64,000 bases of DNA from Hippopus hippopus. Its lineage: Eukaryota > Mollusca > Bivalvia > Cardiida > Cardiidae. The notes beneath the pieces were generated by a model. It was not told where the DNA came from and made no database searches. It saw only the letters and a list, made by a program, of their open reading frames with translations. Shown piece by piece: positions 11,231 to 21,465 of the stretch. The DNA is taken from contig OX328101.1 in the NCBI GenBank assembly GCA_946811185.2, forward strand, positions 20,010,122 to 20,074,121. Reading direction: 5' to 3'. The position numbers and the translations under genes were made by a program. The first letter of the stretch is position 1. The number at the start of each line of letters is the position of its first letter.

Positions 11231-11455
11231 TTATTTAAGTCATTTTACGACGGCCAGTGATCCTGGTCGTACGTTACTTGGATTTCTTTTACCAGTACTT
11301 AGAGCAAAACTTCTGCCAAACTACTTGCTGTTTTGCCTCATTAACGTTGTCGAAACATTGCAAAGTGGAAAGAGAACAAATTCTGACATAATGGCAATCA
11401 TTGAATTTCGAAAAGCGCTTTGCCAAGCTGGGATTCAAACTCCTGGATCCTGAAA
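11225..11455 (-). mobile_element. Degenerate SINE copy
   Basis: On the minus strand it follows the SINE body at 12720-12900: CAGGAGTTTGAATCCCAGCT for the B-box part and TACTGGTAAAAGAAATCC..GTA near the 3' part. Many substitutions and small gaps suggest an old copy. The open frame at 11157-11453 is chance. Confidence 0.6.
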
Positions 11456-11556
11456 TTACTCTCCCTGTTCGTTGTAGTCTAAGTTAACGGGCACTATGGG
11501 AACAAATGGAAATCTTTACGACAAATAAAATTCGCTCAAATAATGGAAATTGCTCT

Positions 11557-11640
11557 TGAAAACATTTGCAGGAAAAAGAAGAAAATTCTGATTACCAGTA
11601 TTTTCTCTTTTTTCCCCACAATGTTTTGAAAAGCTTTCTT
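11557..11640. repeat. Family B hairpin
   Basis: TTGAAAACATTTGCAGGAAA and CCCACAATGTTTTGAAAAGC arms around GATTACCAGTATTTTCTC. Confidence 0.6.
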
Positions 11641-11684
11641 CACCCCATGGTTATGGAAACAATGTTCAGTGGTGAGAGAGTAAT

Positions 11685-11906
11685 AACTCTTTAACAAACG
11701 AAAATTTTATAGACTGGACCAAATTAAAAGCATTTGCAGACGACAAATTAAAGATGGTCCGAAAGACGAAATTTGTCCATGGTAGGTAGAAAACATCGTG
11801 GGAAAAGGAGAAAATGCTGGTTACCAGCATTTTCTCCTTTTCCCACAATGATTTCAAAAGCCTTCTCCCTCTGGATCGTTGGAACTCGGGATTGTGTGGT
11901 AAAGGG
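11685..11906. mobile_element. Family B element
   Basis: Left ACTCTTTAACAAACG, hairpin 11789-11855, right ATTGTGTGGTAAAGGG then TTAA 11907-11910. Confidence 0.78.
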
Positions 11907-12059
11907 TTAAATCCTGTCCATGGCTATCATTTATATTTTTAAAGAGCTTGTCCGAGACGGCGTTGAACTTCACGACTTCTCGACTACTTGCACTGTGAGT
12001 TGCCACCTAAGCCTCGGTACAGATAATGGAAACAATTTCAGTTGCATACAGTACATTGT

Positions 12060-12215
12060 ATGTCGTTCAATTAATGGGATTTATCTTTGAATGAAAACGT
12101 AGTAAACATTGTGGGAAAACGAAATAATGCTGGTTACCTGTATGTTATCATTTTCCCCCACAATTTTTTTAAAAGCGTCGTTAAAGCACGGAACTGTTTG
12201 TTGAAGGCTGAATAG
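12060..12215. repeat. Family B element, diverged
   Basis: Hairpin 12101-12172 with TATGTTATCA inserted on the right arm; GTTGAAGGCTGAA is the eroded right end. Confidence 0.55.
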
Positions 12216-12231
12216 ATATATTATCAACATT

Positions 12232-12510
12232 TTCGATCAGTGTTGAAGCCGTCTGTTTTAGTCGGGGATAAAACAAAAAAAAAATAACTGTGAGGTGAGA
12301 AGAACAGCATGAAAACAGCAGTGAACGCTGATACGAAAGGAAAATATCTAAAACGGCTATTTCTTATCTTGGAATGTTATACCCCATATTTCACATGAAG
12401 ATCTAAAAATGTCACTTAGACAGATATCCCATCATGCTCGCATGATAAAATATTGCGTGTTACTTTTTTGTGATTATACCGGAGAGATTTCGTAGTACTA
12501 ATTTCATATA
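12232..12510 (+). repeat. Direct duplication, copy 1
   Basis: GATCAGTGTTGAAGCCGTCT, AAGAACAGCATGAAA, CTTGGAATGTTATACCCCAT and AAAATGTCACTTAGACA recur in the same order at 13.43-13.69 kb. Confidence 0.78.
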
Positions 12511-12630
12511 CGGCTAGAAAGCTAATAGGCATTAGCTCATGCCTATACAAAAAGCTAAACATTTATTCATGATCATAAGGAAATGATATATGTAAGGTGT
12601 TATACTTAGTCTTGCTCTATTGAAATGGGG

Positions 12631-12957
12631 CCGAGCCCCGGTAGCTCAGTCGGTAGCGTGCATGACTTGAGAACACGGGGTCCAGGGCTCGATCCCTGGC
12701 CATGACCCCTGGCTCGGCCAACTTCCTTCCGAGGATTGATGATAGTCAGTGCGACAGGATTCATTCCTCTCCCACCGCTGACCATTGTTTCGACGATGAT
12801 TATGTGGGAAAGCAGCCAGTGGCTTGGAAAGAAAATTGTGCGAAGTATTGGTAAAAGGGACTCCAGTAACGCATGGATAGGTGCACTGGCCGCCGCGATA
12901 TAACTGAAATAATGTTGAAAACGGCGTTAAACACCATACAATCAATCAATCAATCAA
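12631..12957 (+). mobile_element. SINE, full length, perfect 15-bp target duplication
   Basis: tRNA-like head CCGAGCCCCGGTAGCTCAGT with box A and a B-box GGGCTCGATCCCTGG, a ~220-bp body, then GTTAAACACCATAC and an ATCA tetranucleotide tail. TCTATTGAAATGGGG flanks both ends (12616-12630 and 12958-12972), the mark of LINE-driven target-primed insertion. Confidence 0.92.
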
Positions 12958-13194
12958 TCTATTGAAATGGGGTATATAGCATCTGCAAAGAGTATCGACC
13001 AATGTTAGCCTGCACATTCCGCACATACTTGTATCAAAAAGGTAAAAACTACGCTGGATTCACAAAAGAATGTGGGTGTTACACTTTCGAAAAATCTAAG
13101 ACCAAATGTATATACAGGATTGTGCTTTTTATCCCACTAAAATTTCAAAAGCCATCTGCCTTTTTTAGACGGGGAGGTTTTGGTGAAGGGTAAT

Positions 13195-13398
13195 TCTTTC
13201 CATACCATAGACGATACCAGAAGCTTTTTTGGACAGTGTAGATCAAGATCAGACTGCACAGAACGTGCAGTCTGATCTCTGATCTACATTGTCCACTATT
13301 CTATTATAGATTATGACTGAACTCTGTTCTGATCTTACAGCGAAACTGTATTTGTTGCCTTTGAGAAAATGCATTTTATTTATTCAGTAATGAAAGGG
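13195..13398. mobile_element. Family A element, same outer modules as the 0.7-kb copy
   Basis: Left CTTTCCATACCATAGACGAT, hairpin 13231-13294, right AATGAAAGGG, then TTAA 13399-13402. Confidence 0.78.
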
Positions 13399-13427
13399 TT
13401 AATTTACGCAATATCAAATCACACGAT

Positions 13428-13690
13428 CAGTGTTACAGTCGCCTGTTTTACTTCGTGATAAAGCAAAAACACTGTACGGTAAGAAGAACAGCATGAAAGC
13501 AGCCGTCTGAGATACTGATACTAAAAGCGTTTATCTGGAACAGCTATTTTCTGTCTTGGAATGGTAAACCCCATATTTCAGAGGAAGATATAAAAATGTC
13601 ACTTAGCACCAATATCAAGTCCTGCTCGAACGATAGGGAATAAATTATTACTTTTTTTACTAGAGAGATTTCATTGTATCTAGTGGCAAA
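13428..13690 (+). repeat. Direct duplication, copy 2
   Basis: GATCAGTGTTACAGTCGCCT, AAGAACAGCATGAAA, CTTGGAATGGTAAACCCCAT and AAAATGTCACTTAGCAC; diverged by eye about 20 percent from copy 1, with small gaps. The A element at 13.2 kb abuts it. Confidence 0.78.
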
Positions 13691-13699
13691 CTGCTACTA

Positions 13700-14825
13700 T
13701 TTTCTCATACGACTGGCAAGTTTAAAGGTATAATGCCACGTTTATACAAAATATTTAAAAACTTTTTTCCCTGCTCACCAGGAACAAAATATTAAAAAAA
13801 AAAGATTCCCTGTTCACCAGGAAATAAAGGTGTTTCATAGTACATATTACACTTTCAAATATGGCTAAGTATATTGTTTGTAAAGGCAATATAACAAAAC
13901 TTACACCATTTAATAAGTTTAAAAATAATGTTCTATGGCATGAATATAATGTAACGTAACAATGAATAGAAGGCGACTAGCGCCTTTCAAAACATACATA
14001 GATTTACATCAAATGTTCAAAATGTCGTCCATTTTGACATCACGTGGCATGCTATCCCTTCATGAATTTCTCTTTCACCGATCTGGGTTGTGATCAGTCT
14101 CATATCTGGAAGGACTGATGCCGTAAGTTCATCTGTTGTCTGAGAGTAGACTTCATGCACATCCATACCCGGTCATCTCGTGAAAGGTCGTGTAACGGTA
14201 AATTATTTGCTTCAACTGTCTTCGAGAGGACAAAAATCGGGAATCAATCTATTTGAAAATATTTACATTTAAATGTGGCTCTAGTAATCGGAACTCTCTT
14301 TGAAAGGTTAGGAAACAATGTGGAAAAAGGAAAAATTCTTGTTAAATGCAAAACAATCGGTTGGAGAATTTTGTATGGATAAATATGAATTTGAAAAAGA
14401 CGCCAAAATCTCAGAAAAACTCAAAGTAGTCTCATCAATAGATAAGCAAACACCACAAACACCACGTGCGTAGAGAAGCGATATGGATATGGTTTCTCGT
14501 ATAATACAATCTCAGAGAATTTCCGAGTTTTTGCTAACACGATAACCGTGTGATCACATTTTATACACTTATCACGAACTCAATGACCGTTTCCCTTGCC
14601 TATGCAAGCTTCAGGATTGTCAAAAGCCAAAACCATGATCTCATTGACCTCAGAAACCCCTGTTATCATTTTGCCGTTTTGAATTATTCCTATACGAAAC
14701 ATAAAACGAACTTCTAAACAAAACCAACCAATAACCCAAACACGCTTTGCAACACATTTTAGAACTCTTACTAAATGCTATTTTGTTTGTTAAAAAAACT
14801 ATGAGCAAATAATATTACAAAAGAA
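13700..14825. other. Intergenic, mostly unrecognised
   Basis: Contains one eroded family B arm near 14310-14345 (GGAAACAATGTGGAAAAAGG). Otherwise AT-rich sequence without frames. Confidence 0.5.
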
Positions 14826-14831
14826 GATGAG

Positions 14832-15275
14832 CCATGCTCTGTAAAAAGGAGGCTTAATGCATCAGCGAAAAGTATTGGCCCAGGTCAGCCAGCGCGGACT
14901 GCGCAGGCTGACCTGGGCTGAAACCTTTCGCTATTCGTCAATTTTCCGTTAGCCTAAGGACGAGTCTATCTCATGATTAAGGTGGTTGTTAAAAAAAAGT
15001 GGATAATATGGATCCATCTCCGTGATACAGAATACCAAGCAAATCAGTACATAATCACGGACCCATAAAGTCCACCTTGTCTAACAACCGACTGAATCAG
15101 GAGGTAGAATATTACTTGGACATGCAGATAATTGGAAGATTCAATATTCTACCTCCTGATTCAGTCGGTTGTTAGACAAGGTGGACTTTATGGGTCCGTG
15201 ATTATGTACTGATTTGCTTGGTATTCTGTATCACAGAGATGCATTAGGCCCCCTTTTGCTGGAGCGTGGGTCGGA
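14832..15275. mobile_element. Family C element carrying a 99-bp inverted duplication
   Basis: Ends TGAGCCATGCTCTGTAAAAA and CCCTTTTGCTGGAGCGTGGG. A GC-rich hairpin lies at ~14880-14925 (CCAGGTCAGCCAGCGCGGAC). The right part exists twice, as arms 15015-15113 and 15143-15241, which makes this copy ~170 bp longer than its relatives. Confidence 0.8.
15015..15241. repeat. Near-perfect palindrome, 99-bp arms, 29-bp spacer
   Basis: Arms 15015-15113 and 15143-15241 are reverse complements except for one position (CACGG against CACAG), judged by eye. Spacer is 15114-15142. Confidence 0.92.
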
Positions 15276-15344
15276 TGCATTTTTGGTCTGGGTTCGGGCC
15301 CATTTGGCGGGATTAAAGCTGCAATGACTTCATCCCGGGACTTG

Positions 15345-15400
15345 GTATTAATTGTTTACGTGACGTCAACGTTACCTTGACGTTGCGTAAACAACTGTTA
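15345..15400. repeat. Hairpin TTGTTTACGTGACGTCAACG...
   Basis: The arms TTGTTTACG.TGACGTCAACG and TTGACGTTGCGTAAACAA surround a very short loop. TGACGTCA is inside the left arm. Confidence 0.6.
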
Positions 15401-15603
15401 CTGCAGGCATTGTATCACAGGATCACACTAGAAGAAGGCGGTTGTACCGCCGAAAGCTCGTGTACATTTTTTAAAAAAGATATTTTTTTTTTCTTCGTTT
15501 TTGTTTGTCATGTAACAAATCAATAGAATATATAAACAGAAGCAAATATTTATCCCAGTGATAAACTGCTTCTCATTCTTCATTGCATTCCAGTGTCATT
15601 CAA

Positions 15604-15832
15604 CCATTTACCATTCAATACCGAGTTTTAACAATTCCAAGTAAAAAAGAGAGGTTTTTTTTGCAAACAATGTGAGAAAAGAAGAAAATGCTGGTAACCA
15701 GCATTTTCTCCTTTTCCCACAGTGTTTTCTACAGTTTCGGAAATAAATTCCACCGATGGAGCCACACTCAGAGTGTCGTCTGCTAATGCTTTCAATTTGG
15801 ACTAGTCTCAACTTTTGCCGTCTGGTATAGAG
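15604..15832. mobile_element. Family B element
   Basis: Left CATTTACCATTCAATACCGA, hairpin 15664-15730, right GCCGTCTGGTATAGAG then TTAA 15833-15836. Next to it (15837-16110) is another, more eroded B copy with hairpin 16004-16060. Confidence 0.75.
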
Positions 15833-16139
15833 TTAAATCCAATTTCTAAATTGAGTATGCACCAACAATTTATCATTAATACTGTCTGGTAACCCTTCAC
15901 CCGACGGCAAACTTCTTGTGAATAAACCATGTTGAAGGCAACTGTAGACAGCATAAGAATATGTGCCTCTAATGATAGGATCTGTCTTTGAAGAAAATAG
16001 AAAAAGTACAAAATATTGTGAGATACCGGCATTTTCTCCTTTTCCCATAGTGTTGTGAAATGCTTTTTTCCTCATGTTCATATGAATACGGGGTTGTTTT
16101 GCAAAGGGTTGAAAAAGTTTACTAGACAATGCGTTCCCT

Positions 16140-16205
16140 TGCAGACATGATATATAAAGATCAGATTGCACAAAATGTCTGATTATGGATATACGCCGAC
16201 AGATA
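16140..16205. repeat. Family A hairpin, eroded
   Basis: AAGATCAGATTGCAC.AAATGTCTGATTATGGATAT retains the two arms in shortened form. Confidence 0.5.
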
Positions 16206-16304
16206 TTAAGAGACATTATCCGGCTTAAAGGTCTGACACTACAAGATTTTGTTGATTTTTTATTGGAGGAGGAAAAATGTGGGGTTCTTTTTACTGTTAT
16301 TTAA

Positions 16305-16517
16305 GGTCTACGGCCCCTAACTAATCGGTTAACATCGACGTTTTCGTAAAGGTTATTCGGCCAATCTCGGCAGTTTCCGTCTATTAACATGATAGTTAGG
16401 GCCGGAGAGTCACTAACTCATCGGTAAATATCGTGTAACATCGACGTTTTCGTAAAGGCTATTCGGTCAATCACGGCAGCTTCCGTCTTTTGATATGAGA
16501 GTTAGGGGCCGTAGACC
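16305..16517. mobile_element. Family E element, two units
   Basis: TTAA at 16301-16304 and 16518-16521, ends GGTCTACGGCCCCTAACT and AGTTAGGGGCCGTAGACC, two interior units. Confidence 0.85.
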
Positions 16518-16829
16518 TTAAAAGGTTGATTTCCATATGTAATTCCAAGCGCAAGATACTGCACCGGAGAATATCGAAAATCTATCAGGGCAGATGCAAG
16601 CCATCAACTTTCGACATCTAGAATTTAGGAGAGCAAATATATTCTCCGAAATATCAAGGAGAGAAAGAGCGAAACGAACTCAAGATTATAGAAGACTTCT
16701 GAACTGATAACTGGCAAATCAAGCTGGGTGGCTTTACCGCTTTTTCAACAAGTTAACAGTTATTAGTTCATCCTTTTCGGTAGTTTATCGAGAAATAATG
16801 CTGAAACATGGTTTGATATTTCATGGTAA

Positions 16830-17265
16830 CGACCAGTGAAAAATACCGATTTCATATTTTCTAACTCTTCAGTTGAAGGCGAAAATAGTAGTTCCCGCGC
16901 ACTAGTTACCTATGTAAACAGTACGTGCCGTTCAACCAGACGTAAATACGACGTAATTCACGCGCATTTACTTTACATTTCTCGCGCTTTACGTAATATT
17001 GTAATACGTTGCGGAGGGGATACGCCACGGGGAATTAACGAAAGCAACTGCGCTGGATTTTGATGAAAATCCCAACAAAAAAGGGGTTAGAAGCATGAAA
17101 TAAATATAATTTGTTTTTTCCTTTTTTTCGGAGAAAGATCGAAATTCATTTCATCTCGTGAATATCATCGGTAATATTTTCACGAGTGGCAGAGCCACTT
17201 GTGAAAATATTACCGATGATGTTCACTCGATGAAATAAATTTCGATCTTTCGACGAAATAAACAA
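16830..17265 (+). repeat. Dispersed repeat ending in a ~125-bp hairpin
   Basis: CCGTTCAACCAGACGTAAAT, CTCGCGCTTTACGTAATATT and TTTTGATGAAAATCCC lead into a hairpin at ~17132-17258 (AAGATCGAAATTCATTTCAT..). An inverted second copy is at 25.77-26.13 kb. Confidence 0.78.
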
Positions 17266-17325
17266 AAATCCTCTATTTCCTTCGTTATCTGTTATACATG
17301 ATTCTAAGTTCACGAATGAGGTCTG

Positions 17326-17480
17326 GACCCATATTCACCAAGCGTCTTTGATTTCTTTCTTAGTCTTTCTCTAGATATAGATTTTCTGGTTGACAATCTG
17401 AAATTGTGTTGTCACTCTAAAATTTGGAAAATTCTTGAAGATTAGACCAAGAATATCGTTATGAATGGTTGATGAGTCCG
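17326..17480. repeat. Imperfect palindrome
   Basis: ATATTCACCAAGCGTCTTTG on one side, GAATATCGTTATGAATGGTT on the other, with TTTCTTAGTCTTTCTCTAGA pairing loosely. The same outer motif occurs at 49.18 kb. Confidence 0.55.
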
Positions 17481-17734
17481 GATCCTAATCACCATGCATT
17501 ATCTCGCTGGACGCTTTTAGAAACGTGATGAACCCCGATAGTATATGCTGTTCCAAGAGCGAACTGTATTACTAACTTAACGGTACAAAAACATACAGTT
17601 ACACACATTTAGAACAGAAACATGAATGGAGTTGCGTATCGGCATGCCTTCCATTCAAAAAGTTTAATTCATTATTTTATGATAAAAACATTTTACTTGT
17701 CAACTCAGTCCACTACATGTATGAGATTGACAAA

Positions 17735-17735
<1 letters not shown>

Positions 17736-17811
<76 letters not shown>

Positions 17812-17836
17812 TCTCTCTCTCTCTCTCTCTCTCTCA
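17736..17836 (+). repeat. GT then CT microsatellite
   Basis: About 37 GT units run straight into 13 CT units. The 118-residue frame across it is an artefact. Confidence 0.98.
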
Positions 17837-18179
17837 TGAAACCGCTTTCTTATGTAAAACAATGGATTATCACACGAAAACTTTATCCTCTTTTGTTTTC
17901 TCTATTATTTTGAAAAAATGGTCAGAAGAATTAAACATAAAAACAAAGTTTGATAAAGGACAATCACCCGCTACATGAAATAGAATCCTTGCCTTGTCTC
18001 ATAACTGACATAATTCTTGCGATTGATGGACATGTCACCATTTATAGATTTTTACAACACAATAGCTCTCTGCCTATTGTACATCGACAGATCAATAATA
18101 ATTATTAGAGTTTTGTTAGAACCATTTTTATAACAAAATGACTCTTTGTAATTACATTTTCGACCTCACTAGATTTCCT

Positions 18180-18350
18180 CAATATTCATCCATGTTGTAC
18201 CAGACGCAAAATGTCTTAGACTCGTTCAAGCCAAAAGTATTTACGAGACGACAAATACATTGTGGCTCGAATGATGGAGTTTGTCTTTCGAAGGGTAGAA
18301 AAGATTGTGGTGAAAGGAGAAATAACTGGTCCCAAGTCTTCACCCTCATG
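18180..18350. repeat. Family B element, right arm lost
   Basis: GACTCGTTCAAGCC, ACGACAAATACATTGTGGCT and GGGTAGAAAAGATTGTGGTG keep the order of the right-to-left B module. The second hairpin arm is replaced. Confidence 0.45.
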
Positions 18351-18361
18351 TTCGTCATGGT

Positions 18362-18512
18362 ATGATAAAGAGGATAATCAACTGGTTGTGTGTGATATTA
18401 AAAATCTGTCACTAGAATGGGTTGTGATGCAGTTTTTTCTAACCACATCATACCCCATTCGAGTGACAGATTTTTAATATCACATACAACCAGTTGATTA
18501 TCTTATTTATTA
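18362..18512. repeat. Palindrome with ~60-bp arms
   Basis: AATCAACTGGTTGTGTGTGA..AAAATCTGTCACT.GAATGGG is mirrored as CCCATTCGAGTGACAGATTT..CAACCAGTTGATT. Confidence 0.85.
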
Positions 18513-18617
18513 TATTCCTAATTCACCCTTTTTATTCTAATGATTATCAAGAATGGTACAATATAAGCTATATAGGAAGAAAGCAGTTCCGGCAAACATT
18601 CTAAAACTATATCGTCC

Positions 18618-18648
18618 CTAGTGATGATACCATAATTATCATCACTAG
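18618..18648. repeat. Short perfect inverted repeat
   Basis: CTAGTGATGAT and ATCATCACTAG flank a 9-base loop. Confidence 0.8.
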
Positions 18649-18860
18649 TGGTGAAATTCACCTGTGAAATCCCAGTAATTCACTGATAGGAATATAATAA
18701 AAAGCCATAAACAGTATAGAAAATGTCTCATTGTGGTGAATTCTTCTCATTTACTTAAAATAGTGGTGATTTCGAGGAATTTCTAACAGTTTGGCAAAAT
18801 AATTCAAGTGATGCAATTGAAGCCTTTGGACTCGATTACAGGATAGCCACACAAACACTA

Positions 18861-19066
18861 ACCCTTATCTTGCTTAGTAAATTAAATGAAACCTTCTCAT
18901 GCCTCTAGTAAACACCCAAAAACTGTTATTTCAAAGTAATTTTTTGGGGAAAACTATCTCCTTATTGGACAGTTAGATCTAAGATCAGACTGCACGTTCT
19001 GTGTAGTCTGATCTTGATCTACACTGTCAGCAAAAGGTCCTTGAGCCGAGCTTAGCAGCCTAAGAG
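18861..19066. mobile_element. Family A element
   Basis: Left ACCCTTATCTTGC, hairpin 18966-19029, right GCAGCCTAAGAG, then TTAA 19067-19070. Confidence 0.8.
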
Positions 19067-19115
19067 TTAAGTTGAACCTTTGAGATTACCTGTATCCCAA
19101 ATCCCACTGCTTTAA

Positions 19116-19354
19116 CCCTTTACCACGCATTTCCAACTTTTAACGGCCCTGACAAGGAAACCTTTTGAAAACATTGCGGGAGAAGGAGAAAATGCTGGTG
19201 ACCAGCATTTTCTCCTTTTCCCACAATGTTTTCTATGCTATCGAAAAACAAATCTAGTCATTTGAGCAATCTCTAAATTATCATCTAAATTACCAGCTAC
19301 AAATGCTTTTGATTTGCACAAGTCTAAAATTTCGTCGTTTAGTATAAAGTTGAG
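19116..19354. mobile_element. Family B element
   Basis: TTAA 19112-19115, then CCCTTTACCACGC; hairpin 19165-19232; right module TTCGTCGTTTAGTATAAAG. Confidence 0.8.
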
Positions 19355-19479
19355 AGACCAAGATTTAGATTCTACAGCACTTCATAAATCATTTAACTGA
19401 AATCGTTTTCAAATACCACCTGCTTTATGTTCTGTATTGAATACTACTTCCATTACATACTACACTTGCTTTCAGTGCT

Positions 19480-19555
19480 TTCGCACAACGTTTTTAAAAG
19501 GCCTTTTCATTATCGTCGTTAAAACTCAGGATTGTGAGGTGAAGAGTTAGACGTC
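19480..19555. repeat. Family B right end attached to a small tandem repeat
   Basis: ACGTTTTTAAAAGGCCTTTT and GTTAAAACTCAGGATTGTG are B right-module sequence; the end GTGAGGTGAAGAGTTAGACG is then repeated in tandem. Confidence 0.55.
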
Positions 19556-19646
19556 TTTCGCTCGGACTATATGAGGTGAAGATTTAGACGTCTTTCGCTC
19601 GGACGATATGAGGTGAAGAGTTAGACGCCTTTCGCTCGGACTATTG
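19535..19646 (+). repeat. 37-bp tandem repeat, three units
   Basis: TGAGGTGAAGAGTTAGACGT followed by CTTTCGCTCGGAC recurs at 37-bp spacing three times with two or three changes. Confidence 0.85.
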
Positions 19647-19798
19647 CCAGAAATAACTTTGAATTGTCAGTTTGAAGATAACTTATTCTACTGGCGTTTT
19701 TTTGTGGCTTTCTTAGGTTCTCAGTAATATATATAAAAATATATATATTTTGTTCGTGTGACTTTTGGGTCATAAAACATTAACATAGGGTCTACGGC

Positions 19799-19992
19799 CC
19801 CTAACTCTCACATTAAAAGACGGAAGCTGCCGAGATTTACCGAATAGCCTTTACGAAAACGTCGATATTTACCGACGAGTTAGTGAGTCTGCGGCCCTTA
19901 ACTCTCATATTTAAAGACGGAAGCTGCCGAGATTGGTCGAATAGCCTTTACGGAAACGTCGATGTTTACCGATGATTTAGAAGCCGTAGACC
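19799..19992. mobile_element. Family E element, two units, inverted orientation
   Basis: GGTCTACGGCCCCTAACTCT to GCCGTAGACC with TTAA 19993-19996 on the right; the left TTAA has decayed. Confidence 0.8.
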
Positions 19993-20202
19993 TTAAAGCT
20001 GTACAATGCACTATCAAAGGACACACGCGCACGACCATCGCCGTTGGTGGAGCGCGAATCCATTGCCTCTGGTTTACAAGTTAAAACATGTTTTTCGTAA
20101 GCTCCTAGACTGAAAAAAAAAACTGAATGTTCAGTATGCAAAGATCTGTTGATACAAATGATGCAGATGCTCGGCATGACAAAATTCTAAAACAGAATTA
20201 CC

Positions 20203-20420
20203 TTTTACCCTTAAGCTGCTCCACGCGACTCGCTGACTTTTTACGGCCAGTGTATATCAAGATCAGACTGCACAGAACGTGCAGTCTGATCTTGGATCTA
20301 CACTGTTTGATAAGGTAATATTTTTCTCAAAAAAATAATAAGTTTGAAATGACATTATTCGAGTTTTTACTATCGGCTTGAAAGTTTCAGTTAGCTTATT
20401 TAGCAGGACGGGGATAAAAC
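20203..20420. mobile_element. Family A element
   Basis: Left ACCCTTAAGCTGCTCCACG, hairpin 20245-20309, right TTTAGCAGGACGGGG. Terminal bases have eroded. Confidence 0.72.
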
Positions 20421-20663
20421 GATCTGGAAGATATACCCCAGTATTTTGTGAGATTTTCTGAAAAAAAAGAAACTATTGACATTGCAGTGTTTCAGTCTTT
20501 TTTCCAACGTAAAAATGCCAATTTGATTTATTTAGTGTTTTAAAAGTTAAAACTGGATATTTAAGAATTCATCAGTGCAGTCATGTAGGTGGCGCGACGC
20601 AAACCCAAAATAGCACAGACAAAAACTAATCATGCTAACAAACGACCTTGAGCTTAGTTTCGA

Positions 20664-20867
20664 CCATTAGGCTGCTAAGCGCGACTCAAAGGCCTTTTGC
20701 GGACAGTATAGATCAAGATTAGACTGCACAAAACGTGCAGTCTGATCTTGGATCTACACTGTCCGATATGGAGGTATCTTTCCCACAAAAATACAGGTCT
20801 GTAAAATAACAAAATTTAGGTTTATACTTTTTTTTTTTTTCATTTCACTTATTAGGCAGGATAAGGG
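20664..20867. mobile_element. Family A element
   Basis: Left ACCATTAGGCTGCTAAGCGC, hairpin 20700-20765, right GGCAGGATAAGGG, then TTAA 20868-20871. Confidence 0.8.
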
Positions 20868-20920
20868 TTAAAGTGGCCTCTTGTGTCTGCTACGTAAAAA
20901 ACAAGACCTTCTAGTACATG

Positions 20921-20921
20921 G

Positions 20922-20967
<46 letters not shown>

Positions 20968-21028
20968 CTCTCTCTCTGTCTCTCTGTCTCTCCCTCTCTC
21001 CCTCTCTCTCTGTCTCTCTCTGTCTCTG

Positions 21029-21061
<33 letters not shown>

Positions 21062-21081
21062 GTCTCTCTGTCTCTCTCTCT
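20921..21081 (+). repeat. CT-rich microsatellite
   Basis: Interrupted (CT)n with GTCTCTCT units; the 70- and 99-residue frames here are low-complexity. Confidence 0.97.
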
Positions 21082-21253
21082 GGTTTAGGTTAACACACAT
21101 ACAAACGAACCTTGGACAGCACGACCTCGCAATCTGACTTTGGACTTTCATTCTCAGATTTCTTTCACAATATTCCAGCTTTTGTAAATTGAAAAAAAAA
21201 ACTTACCGAAAACATCGTAGGAGTTATTAAATGATTTCAGCTGTCTAACAGTT

Positions 21254-21461
21254 TACTCTTTTTTCAAACAACAAATCCTTTGACTTGTCTCAATCAAAAG
21301 CACTTGGAGACCAAAATCCAAATAATTCAATGTGTCTAAAAAAAAAAATGCAGGTTAGATTATGACTCTTGGAAAAGGAAGGAATGATGGTAAGCAGTAT
21401 TTTCCCCTTTTGCCGAAATGTTTTCAAAACCCTGTAAAACACAGGATTGTTTGTTAAAGTG
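21254..21461. mobile_element. Family B element, diverged, abutting family A
   Basis: Hairpin 21360-21430 with GGAAAAGGAAGGAATGATGG and CCCCTTTTGCCGAAATG. Its right end TTGTTAAAGTG stops at TTAA 21462-21465, shared with the A copy. Confidence 0.68.
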
Positions 21462-21465
21462 TTAA

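Noticed and set aside
12640..12712. Real tRNA gene
   Set aside because: Box A and B and an acceptor-like pairing are present, but the same head is repeated in several copies with an attached body and target duplications, so it is a SINE.
15833..16216. 127-codon minus-strand frame
   Set aside because: It is made of an eroded family B hairpin and an eroded family A hairpin.
17622..17978. 118-codon frame with CVCVCV and LSLSLS runs
   Set aside because: Translation of GT and CT microsatellites.
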